A DNA stretch of 64,000 bases from Cytophagales bacterium (lineage in GTDB: Bacteria; Bacteroidota; Bacteroidia; Cytophagales; Spirosomataceae), in NCBI GenBank assembly GCA_004292855.1, contig RDXN01000061.1:1-64000 (forward strand). Direction: 5' to 3'. Below the pieces are notes generated by a model. The model did no database searches. It worked only from the letters and a program-made list of their open reading frames with translations, and was not told where the DNA came from. A program made the position numbers and the translations under genes. Shown piece after piece: positions 41,607 to 49,025 of the stretch (positions within the stretch are counted from its first letter, which is position 1; each line of letters opens with the position of its first letter).

Positions 41607-42854
41607 ATGGATCGCGCATTACCCAAACGTTTCTGGACCCAACAACGCATCGCTATTGCTGCCGGTGGAACACTGGTTGGGGGTCTGCTGGCATACACCT
41701 TTCTGTTTGCCGATCATCGCTCAAAATTGAACGTCGAGAAAGACAAGATCACCATCTCGCCCGTTTCGACTGGCTCGTTCGAGGAGTTCATTGCCGTAAC
41801 GGGCGTGGTTCAACCCCTCAAAACGATCCGGCTCGACGCCATTGAGGGTGGCTATGTGACCCAAAAGCTCGTGGAAGGTGGTTCGCAGGTAGCACAGGGG
41901 CAGGTGCTGCTGAAGCTCGAAAACCAGAACCTCAAACTGAGCTTCTTGCAGTCGGAAACAGAGGCTAACCGGCTCGTGAACGAACTCCAAAACACTCGCC
42001 AACGCTTGCGGGTGGAGCGGTTCGCGCTCCGCAAGACGCTGGCCGATCTGGAAGCTCAAATTGAGCAGGCCAAAGACTCGTACGACCGGCAGGAGAAGCT
42101 CATCAAAGACAAGGTGGTATCGGAAGAGGATTATTTGCGGGCCAAGCGGTCCTACGAGCGGCTTGTTAAGCAACGCGAAATCGACGTGGAGTCGCAGAAG
42201 TACCAGGAAGACAACGCCAAGCTCCAGATTCAGCAACTGGAGGGCACGTTGCAACGCACCCAGAAAAACGTGGCTCTCTGGCAGGAAACGCTCAGCAATC
42301 TGGTGGTGAAGGCCCCCGTGTCGGGACAGTTGTCGAGCATCGACGTGGAGGTGGGTTCCAACATCAACCGGGGGCAGAACATCGGACAAATCGACGACCT
42401 GAACGGCTTCAAAATGCGCGTGGGCATCGACGAACACTATATTAGTCGGGTGTTTGCGGGCCTGGGTGGCTCGTTCGAGTTCAACGGGCAGACGTTCCCG
42501 CTCACGATCAACCGGGTGTACCCCGAAGTACGAAATGGCCGTTTTGAGGTCGATATGACGTTTCCAAAGGGTGCCCCGGCGGGTATCAAGCGGGGGCAGT
42601 CGTCGCCAATTCGGTTGGAGTTAGGCAAGGCCGCCAAGGCTCTCCTGTTGCCCGTAGGCGGGTTCTTCTCCGACACTGGCGGCAACTGGGTCTATGTCCT
42701 CGACAACTCCGGCAAGCGGGCCGTGAAGCGAAACATCACCCTGGGCCGCAAAAACCCCGAATTCTACGAGGTTTTGGAGGGTCTGCAACCCGGCGAACAG
42801 GTGATTACAAGTTCGTACGAGAACTTTGGCGATAATGAAGTATTGGAATTTTAA
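41607..42854 (+). CDS. HlyD/MacA-type periplasmic adaptor
   Basis: 415 residues. Membrane helix about 14-34 (IAIAAGGTLVGGLLAYTFLF), then a lipoyl half (VVQPLKTIRLDAIEGGYVTQKLVEGG), a long coiled-coil hairpin (about 105-225), the second lipoyl half (VVKAPVSGQLSSIDVEVGSN) and a beta-barrel plus membrane-proximal end (GLQPGEQVITSSYENF). It bridges an inner-membrane exporter and a TolC channel; none of the latter is in the window. First gene of a unit with the ATPase and the next permeases, like MacA with MacB. Confidence 0.92.
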   Translation: MDRALPKRFWTQQRIAIAAGGTLVGGLLAYTFLFADHRSKLNVEKDKITISPVSTGSFEEFIAVTGVVQPLKTIRLDAIEGGYVTQKLVEGGSQVAQGQVLLKLENQNLKLSFLQSETEANRLVNELQNTRQRLRVERFALRKTLADLEAQIEQAKDSYDRQEKLIKDKVVSEEDYLRAKRSYERLVKQREIDVESQKYQEDNAKLQIQQLEGTLQRTQKNVALWQETLSNLVVKAPVSGQLSSIDVEVGSNINRGQNIGQIDDLNGFKMRVGIDEHYISRVFAGLGGSFEFNGQTFPLTINRVYPEVRNGRFEVDMTFPKGAPAGIKRGQSSPIRLELGKAAKALLLPVGGFFSDTGGNWVYVLDNSGKRAVKRNITLGRKNPEFYEVLEGLQPGEQVITSSYENFGDNEVLEF

Positions 42855-42858
42855 ATCA

Positions 42859-42950
42859 GAACTGTGATTCGTGTGATTAAACTGATTCTTTTGATTTTGC
42901 TTACATCAAAAAATCATTGCAAATCAGTTTAATCACACGAATCACAATTC
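42859..42950. repeat. Dispersed hairpin element (second GAACTGTGATT copy)
   Basis: Arms 42859-42887 and 42922-42950 are reverse complements with one mismatch. The family matches 34238-34326 (GAACTGTGATT ... TGATTAA-CTGATT). It sits between HlyD and the ATPase, inside the same apparent operon, so it could lower downstream expression. Confidence 0.8.
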
Positions 42951-42960
42951 AAAGACAGAT

Positions 42961-43638
42961 ATGATCCAGACAATTAACCTACAAAAACTCTTCGCGACAG
43001 AAGAGGTAGAGACCACCGCGCTGAACGGCATTTCGATGGACGTTAAAGACGGTGAGTTCGTGGCCATTATGGGGCCATCGGGCTGTGGAAAATCCACCCT
43101 GCTGAACATCCTGGGCTTGCTCGACAACCCTTCCGATGGCGAGTACAACTTCTACGGAACGGCGGTGGCCCGGATGACCGAACGCCAACGGGCACAACTC
43201 CGCAAAGGCAGCATCGGGTTTGTGTTTCAGAGCTTCAACCTGATCGACGAACTAACTGTTTATGAGAACGTTGAACTACCCCTGCTGTATTTGAAGACCC
43301 CCGCCGACGAGCGCAAAACTCGTGTGGAGGCCGCCCTCACACGCATGAACATCATGCACCGGCGTAATCACTTCCCGCAGCAACTGTCGGGTGGTCAGCA
43401 GCAACGCACGGCGATTGCGCGGGCCGTAGTGGCCAAACCCAAGCTGATCCTGGCCGACGAACCCACGGGTAACCTCGACTCGGTAAATGGCGAGGAAGTG
43501 ATGAAGCTCCTGGGCGAGCTAAACGACGAAGGCACCACGATCATCATGGTAACGCACTCCCCCTACGACGCGGGCTTTGCGCACCGGATCGTGAACCTAT
43601 TCGACGGCAAGGTGGTAACGGAGAATTTCCACGTGTAG
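42961..43638 (+). CDS. ABC transporter ATP-binding protein (LolD/MacB type)
   Basis: 225 residues, a single nucleotide-binding domain: Walker [10 protein letters not shown] (about 39-47), Q-loop in FVFQSFNL, signature LSGGQQQR, Walker [15 protein letters not shown], switch His in [10 protein letters not shown]. This class drives mechanotransmission by MacB/FtsX permeases rather than moving substrate across the membrane itself. It is the only ATPase gene in the window, while seven such permeases are present, so it may pair with more than one of them or others may have ATPases elsewhere. Confidence 0.94.
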   Translation: MIQTINLQKLFATEEVETTALNGISMDVKDGEFVAIMGPSGCGKSTLLNILGLLDNPSDGEYNFYGTAVARMTERQRAQLRKGSIGFVFQSFNLIDELTVYENVELPLLYLKTPADERKTRVEAALTRMNIMHRRNHFPQQLSGGQQQRTAIARAVVAKPKLILADEPTGNLDSVNGEEVMKLLGELNDEGTTIIMVTHSPYDAGFAHRIVNLFDGKVVTENFHV

Positions 43639-43662
43639 AGTCGGATCAAACCGGCCCACCCC

Positions 43663-46041
43663 ATGTTCACGAACTACCTCAAAATCGCGCTGCGGGGCCT
43701 GCTCAAGCACAAGGTCTTCGCGTTTATCAATGTGGGCGGGCTGGCTCTGGGGCTATCGGTTTCGCTGCTGATCCTGTTGTATGTGGCCCACGAGGTCAGC
43801 TACGACCGGTTTCACAAAAACTATGACCGGATTTTTCGGGTTCACGGTCTGGTTACGATGGGCGAGATGCAAATCAACATCGCCAACATGTCGGCCCGGT
43901 TGGGCGATGCTCTTCGCGAGGCTACCCCCTCGGTGCAGCTCGTGGGCCGCAAATCGGACGAGGGCGAGGTGGTCATGGAGACCGACCGCAACCATCGCTA
44001 CACCGAAACCGGGCTGATTTTTGCCGATGCGGGTTTCTTCCAAATTTTCAACTTCAGGATTTTGCAAGGCAATGTAGCGGCTCTCGCACGGCCCTACACG
44101 GTTTTCCTGACGCCCGACATGGCCCGGAAGTACTTCGGCACCCAAAATCCGCTTGGAAAAACCATCCGCTGGAACAAAAAGACCGACCTGGAAGTGGTGG
44201 GGCTAGTCGAGAAAAACCCCTCCAACTCCAGCATTACCTACAACTTCGTGGCCTCGCTGCCCACCCGGCTGGCCGTGAACAAGGCCGCCCACCCCGACTA
44301 CTACACCGACGCCAAACTGAACCGGATCGGGCCGGGGGATTACGAAACGTTCCTCCTGCTCGACCAGCCACAGAATAGCCCCAACGTGGAGCGAGCACTA
44401 CGTCGGCTGGCTAGCCAAAACCCCGACAATCAAAACATTACGCTGTCGATCAACGACTTCGCCGATCATTTGGGATTACAAAGTGGGACACCCAATCAGC
44501 TATTCACGTACGTTTCGGTATTTTTGGTGATTGCCCTGCTCATTCTGTTGTTGGCCCTCATCAACTTCATGAATCTGACCACCGCCCGGGCCAATGTTCG
44601 GGCCAAAGAGGTGGGCATCCGTAAATCGGTGGGAGCGGGCAAGGGGGCTTTAGCTACGCAGTTTTACCTGGAATCGACCCTCACGGTGCTACTGGCTCTG
44701 GGACTCAGTCTGCTCCTGTTCCAACTTCTGAAACCGCTCTTTTTCACCCTGCTCGATAGTCAGATCGACACCTCTTTTTTGGTCAACCCCTACTACCTCG
44801 GCGCGTTTGGGGGCGTCGTTCTGCTCAGTATTTTGCTGGCGGGGAGCTACCCGGCCCTGGTGTTGTCGCGCTTCAACCCGGCCCTCGTGCTGAAGGGTGT
44901 GGTCAAAAACGGGAGCAGCGTTGGTCTTCGTAAGGGGCTGACCGTGTTCCAGTTGACTGTCTCGACCACCCTAATCCTATGCCTGTTTGTAATTTATGGG
45001 CAGATCAACAGTATGCGCAAGCGGGATCTCGGCCTGACCAAAGATCAGGTGCTGACCATCTCGCTCGATGGGGCCGCCCGCACCCGCAATCAGGCGTTGT
45101 TAAGTGACCTTCGGCAGGTGCCGGGCGTGGTGGCGTTGTCGGGCGCGGGCAACCGACTGTTCTACGAGGGCTTCAACATGTATGGCGTCCATAAGCTAGG
45201 CGACAAAACCCAAAACAACGTTGGGACAATCATCTTTTCGGTCGATTCCAGTTTCATTGACCTGTTCCGAATGCAGTGGCTCCGAAAACCCGTACGGCTC
45301 CCCGCCGACCTCACCAATCAGGTAGTCCTGAACGAGTCGGCAGCGCGGGCGTTGGGCGGAAATCTGGCCGACCTGAAACAAGTAGACATGGGCACCGACG
45401 GCCCCGTTGAGGTGCTGGGTGTGGTGAAGGACTTTCAGTATGTGAATCCCAGAAATCAGATCATGCCCCTGCTGTTTCAGTTTATCACCGACCCGCAGAA
45501 AATAGGCTTTGTAAATCTGAAAATTGCCCAAACCGCCGACGTTGCCGCTACGGTACAAGCCGTTGAGGCCGTTTATAATCGCTACAAGGTTGAAGAGCCA
45601 TTCACTTACACCTTTGCCGACGAAGCCTTCGACCGGATGTTCAAAGCCGAAGATCGTTTGTCGGGCATTTTCGGGGTGTTCACGGCCATTGCCATCTTCA
45701 TTGCCTGCCTGGGCCTGTTTGGTCTGGCTACCTTCACCGCCGAGCAACGCACCAAAGAGATTGGCGTTCGTAAAGTACTGGGAGCCAGCGTATCGAGCCT
45801 GGTCGTGTTGCTCAACAAGGAGTTTTTGAAGCTGGTATTGATTGCGCTGTTGTTGGCCTCGCCCCTAGCCTGGTGGGCCATGAATCAGTGGCTTCAGGAC
45901 TTCGTATATCGCATCGAGATCGAGTGGTGGGTGTTTGCGCTGGCAGGCCTGCTGGCGGTGGGGATCGCCCTGCTAACGGTCTCGTTTCAAAGTGTTCGGG
46001 CCGCGTTAATGAATCCGGTAAAGTCACTTCGTTCAGAATAA
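43663..46041 (+). CDS. FtsX/MacB-type ABC permease 1
   Basis: 792 residues, double-length permease: N-terminal helix (about 17-40), large periplasmic MacB_PCD domain (about 45-280), three helices with VRAKEVGIRKSVGAGKGALATQF (about 312-334), a second periplasmic domain, then QRTKEIGVRKVLGASVSSL and three last helices ending NPVKSLRSE. The two copies of the KE-(I/V)-G-(I/V)-RK motif form the coupling helices that contact the ATPase. It lies 24 bp after the ATPase gene, so it is its most likely partner. Substrate unknown. Confidence 0.92.
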   Translation: MFTNYLKIALRGLLKHKVFAFINVGGLALGLSVSLLILLYVAHEVSYDRFHKNYDRIFRVHGLVTMGEMQINIANMSARLGDALREATPSVQLVGRKSDEGEVVMETDRNHRYTETGLIFADAGFFQIFNFRILQGNVAALARPYTVFLTPDMARKYFGTQNPLGKTIRWNKKTDLEVVGLVEKNPSNSSITYNFVASLPTRLAVNKAAHPDYYTDAKLNRIGPGDYETFLLLDQPQNSPNVERALRRLASQNPDNQNITLSINDFADHLGLQSGTPNQLFTYVSVFLVIALLILLLALINFMNLTTARANVRAKEVGIRKSVGAGKGALATQFYLESTLTVLLALGLSLLLFQLLKPLFFTLLDSQIDTSFLVNPYYLGAFGGVVLLSILLAGSYPALVLSRFNPALVLKGVVKNGSSVGLRKGLTVFQLTVSTTLILCLFVIYGQINSMRKRDLGLTKDQVLTISLDGAARTRNQALLSDLRQVPGVVALSGAGNRLFYEGFNMYGVHKLGDKTQNNVGTIIFSVDSSFIDLFRMQWLRKPVRLPADLTNQVVLNESAARALGGNLADLKQVDMGTDGPVEVLGVVKDFQYVNPRNQIMPLLFQFITDPQKIGFVNLKIAQTADVAATVQAVEAVYNRYKVEEPFTYTFADEAFDRMFKAEDRLSGIFGVFTAIAIFIACLGLFGLATFTAEQRTKEIGVRKVLGASVSSLVVLLNKEFLKLVLIALLLASPLAWWAMNQWLQDFVYRIEIEWWVFALAGLLAVGIALLTVSFQSVRAALMNPVKSLRSE

Positions 46042-46061
46042 ATAATGAGCACCCCAACAAC

Positions 46062-48524
46062 ATGCTAACGAACTATCTCAAAATCGCCTGGCGGAACCTG
46101 CTCAAACAGCGCGGGCTGACGTTTATCAACATCTTTGGGCTAGCTCTGGGTCTGGCCTGTTGCCTGCTCATTATGCTATACGTGGCCGATGAGTTGAGCT
46201 ACGACCGCTTTCACACCAAAGCCAACCGCATTTACAGGATCGGCATCGACGTGAAATTTACGGGCGTGGACACAAAAATGGCGGCTGCCGCCGATCCGCT
46301 CGGCCCGACTCTCAAACAGGATTACCCACAGGTAGAACAGTTTACACGGCTGCACCCACGGGGAGCGTGGCAGGTGAAACGGGCTGGTACCGTCAGCAGC
46401 ATTCGGGAACAAAACGTTCTCTTTGCCGACTCCACCGTGTTCGATGTGTTCACGCTGCCGCTCGTGGCGGGTGATCCCAAACGCGCCCTCACCCAGGCCA
46501 ACACGCTGGTTATTAGCGAGACAGCCGCCCGCCGTCACTTCGGTAATGCCGACCCGATGGGTAAGACCCTCACCCTCGACAACCGCCTGACGTTTACCGT
46601 TACGGGCGTCATGCGCGACCTCCCTCAGAACAGCCACTTCAAAGCCGATTTTCTGGCTACGATGCTCAACGACGAATACACCTGGGGGCAATGGTTGGCC
46701 AACAATCATTACACCTACATTGTGCTGAAAGAAGGTCGGGATGGCGTTCCGACTGACCCAACTACGTTCGCCAAGAATCTGGATGCCGTCGTTGATAAGT
46801 ACGTAGGGCCACAGTTGATGGGTGCGATGGGCATTTCGCTGGCCAAATTCCGCGAAGCAGGCAACCGGTTTCGGTACACCATGACGCCCGTAACCGACAT
46901 TCACCTGCATTCCAAACACATCAATGAGTTAAGTCCGGGTGGCGACATTCAGTATGTCTACATCTTCTCGGCGGTGGCCTTGTTTATCCTGCTCATTGCC
47001 TGCATCAACTTCATGAACCTCGCCACAGCCCGCTCGGCAAAGCGAGCACGGGAGGTGGGCGTTCGGAAAGTGCTGGGATCGGAGCGGGGGCAGTTGATGG
47101 GTCAGTTCATGTCGGAGTCCGTTTTGACTACTGTTTTGGCAATGGCTCTGGCTCTTTTGTTGGTAGGGTTGAGTCTGCCCTTGCTTAACGATTTGGCCGC
47201 CAAACAAATCCAGTTCGGTCAGTTGGCAACGCCCCGTTGGTTGGCCGTGTTGGTGTGTTTTCCGATTGGCGTTGGGGTGCTGGCGGGGGTTTATCCGGCC
47301 TTTTTCTTGTCCGGTTTCCGGCCTATTCAGGTGCTGAAAGGTGGCCTCACAAACCCGGTGCGAGGTCGCTTACAAGGGAGTAACTTCAATTTGAGGAGCG
47401 GGTTAGTGGTGTTTCAGTTCATGATGTCGGTGTTGCTCATCATCGGTACATTGGTGGTGTACCGGCAGATCACCTACATCCAGACCAAGAACCTCGGCTT
47501 CCGACGCGATCAGGTGCTGATTATCAATGACACGTACGTCCTCGACAAAAGCATCGACGCCTTCCGGCAAGAGGTTTTGCGGCTTCCCGGCGTGGTGAGC
47601 GGCTCGGTATCGGGCTTTCTGCCCACGCCCTCCAACCGGAGCAACACGGTTTTCTTCCCCGAGGGGCAGGTTGATCAGAACAAATCAGTCAGTATGCAAA
47701 ACTGGGCAATAGACTACGACTATGCCAAAACTATGGGCATGCAACTCGTGGCTGGGCGCGACTTTTCGCGGTCGTTCGGGTCCGATTCGTCGGGCATTGT
47801 CTTGAACGAAACAGCCGCCAAGTTTTTCGGTGGTGTGAAGAACGTGCTGGGTAAACGCGTGATGCGGTTCGACGATCCGGTGCAGAAAAACTTTCGGGCT
47901 TACACCGTGATTGGGGTGATCAAGAATTTCCATTACGAATCGTTGCGCGAACAAATCGGGGCCGTATCGCTGGTTCTCTCACCCAACAACACCGCCACTT
48001 CGTTCCGATTACAGGAGGCCGATATACCACAATTGCTACGTCAGATTGAGGCCAAATGGAAGAAGATGGCCCCCGGTCAGCCGTTTACCTACGACTTTAT
48101 GGATGACAGTTTTGCGCAGACCTTCCGCGCCGAGGAACGTGTTGGCACATTGGCTCTCGTGTTCGCAGTACTGGCCATTCTGATTGCCTGCCTGGGTCTG
48201 TTTGGGTTGGCGGCTTTCACGGCAGAACAACGCACGAAAGAAATTGGCGTCCGTAAAGTGCTCGGGGCCAGTGTCACGAGTCTGGTAAGCTTGCTCGCTA
48301 AAGATTTCCTCCGATTGGTGCTGATCGCCATTTTGGTAGCCTCGCCCCTGGCCTGGTGGGCCATGACCCGCTGGCTGGCCGATTTCGCTTACCGCATCAA
48401 TCTGGAATGGTGGGTGTTTGTATTGGCGGGCCTGTTGGCCGTGGGCATCGCGCTACTGACGGTGAGCTTTCAGAGCATAAAGGCCGCGTTGATGAATCCG
48501 GTGAAGAGTTTGCGGAGCGAGTAA
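46062..48524 (+). CDS. FtsX/MacB-type ABC permease 2
   Basis: 820 residues from the ATG at 46062 (MLTNYLKIAWRNLLKQRGL), 20 bp after permease 1. Same plan: N-terminal helix (about 20-43), MacB_PCD, middle FtsX block with AKRAREVGVRKVLGSERGQL, second periplasmic domain, and a final block with QRTKEIGVRKVLGASVTSL, ending NPVKSLRSE. An in-frame start at 45873 inside the previous gene is not needed. It belongs to the HlyD-ATPase unit. A palindrome with a following T-run ends this unit at 48553. Confidence 0.92.
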   Translation: MLTNYLKIAWRNLLKQRGLTFINIFGLALGLACCLLIMLYVADELSYDRFHTKANRIYRIGIDVKFTGVDTKMAAAADPLGPTLKQDYPQVEQFTRLHPRGAWQVKRAGTVSSIREQNVLFADSTVFDVFTLPLVAGDPKRALTQANTLVISETAARRHFGNADPMGKTLTLDNRLTFTVTGVMRDLPQNSHFKADFLATMLNDEYTWGQWLANNHYTYIVLKEGRDGVPTDPTTFAKNLDAVVDKYVGPQLMGAMGISLAKFREAGNRFRYTMTPVTDIHLHSKHINELSPGGDIQYVYIFSAVALFILLIACINFMNLATARSAKRAREVGVRKVLGSERGQLMGQFMSESVLTTVLAMALALLLVGLSLPLLNDLAAKQIQFGQLATPRWLAVLVCFPIGVGVLAGVYPAFFLSGFRPIQVLKGGLTNPVRGRLQGSNFNLRSGLVVFQFMMSVLLIIGTLVVYRQITYIQTKNLGFRRDQVLIINDTYVLDKSIDAFRQEVLRLPGVVSGSVSGFLPTPSNRSNTVFFPEGQVDQNKSVSMQNWAIDYDYAKTMGMQLVAGRDFSRSFGSDSSGIVLNETAAKFFGGVKNVLGKRVMRFDDPVQKNFRAYTVIGVIKNFHYESLREQIGAVSLVLSPNNTATSFRLQEADIPQLLRQIEAKWKKMAPGQPFTYDFMDDSFAQTFRAEERVGTLALVFAVLAILIACLGLFGLAAFTAEQRTKEIGVRKVLGASVTSLVSLLAKDFLRLVLIAILVASPLAWWAMTRWLADFAYRINLEWWVFVLAGLLAVGIALLTVSFQSIKAALMNPVKSLRSE

Positions 48525-48552
48525 ATTCTGTTCGGATTCCTGTCCATCCCCG

Positions 48553-48586
48553 AACGTCGATTGTCCAAAAGCGGACAATCGACGTT
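48553..48586. promoter_or_regulatory. 14-bp perfect palindrome with TTGTCC core: terminator or enhancer site
   Basis: Arms 48553-48566 and 48573-48586 are exact inverted copies; the core reads TTGTCCA-AAAG-CGGACAA, the same half-sites as at 41400 and 57228. Being followed by TTTTTG it is also a good intrinsic terminator for permease 2. A GGCAAG -24-like sequence lies 64 bp downstream (48633) but without a good -12 GC. Confidence 0.5.
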
Positions 48587-48650
48587 TTTGTTTTGGGGCA
48601 AAAACGGCTCTGCTTAACACTAGGCGGCATTGGGCAAGTTTGGTCGTCTA

Positions 48651-48670
48651 TTTGTACGATAAAATACAAA
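48651..48670 (+). promoter_or_regulatory. Probable PadR operator
   Basis: TTTGTA-N8-TACAAA, inverted half-sites of the TGTA/TACA kind typical for PadR-family regulators, 16 bp before the padR-like gene. Confidence 0.5.
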
Positions 48671-48686
48671 CTAATCGAGTACTGCC

Positions 48687-49025
48687 ATGCGTCGAACCTA
48701 TTTGGGCGAATTTGAAGAGGTTGTGCTGCTGATGGTCGCCATCCTGGACGGGGATGCGTACGGCGTCACGGTCAGTCAGGCCATCGAAGAACACACGGGG
48801 CGCGTCGTTACGTTTGGCGCGGTGCATAACACGCTCATCCGGCTGGAAGAGAAGGGTTTTGTGTTGTCGGAACTGGGCGGGGCCACCACCGAGCGGGGCG
48901 GTCGGCGCAAGCGGCTGTTTCGCGTAACGGCTCTCGGCAGTCGCGCCTTGCAGGAGGTGCAGCAACGCCGGCAGGAACTTTGGCAACTGGTCCCACCCGG
49001 TACGCTTCGACTCAGCGGCTTATGA
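48687..49025 (+). CDS. PadR-family transcriptional regulator
   Basis: 112 residues with the PadR winged helix: LGEFEEVVLLMVAILDGDAYGVTVSQAI, then FGAVHNTLIRLEEKGFV and GGRRKRLFRVTALGSRALQE. Ligand-responsive repressor of the short PadR-s2 kind. Its stop overlaps the ATG of permease 3 (ATGA), and a palindrome suited to PadR lies just upstream, so it most likely represses itself and this permease. Confidence 0.92.
   Translation: MRRTYLGEFEEVVLLMVAILDGDAYGVTVSQAIEEHTGRVVTFGAVHNTLIRLEEKGFVLSELGGATTERGGRRKRLFRVTALGSRALQEVQQRRQELWQLVPPGTLRLSGL

Noticed and set aside
45873-46061. Longer N-terminus of permease 2 starting inside permease 1
   Set aside because: The extension has no hydrophobic or family sequence; the ATG at 46062 gives the standard NYLKIAWRN start.
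48553-48586. Firm enhancer site for the PadR-permease unit
   Set aside because: The core matches, but it is also a textbook terminator with a T-run and no good -12 element follows, so it is only listed as ambiguous.
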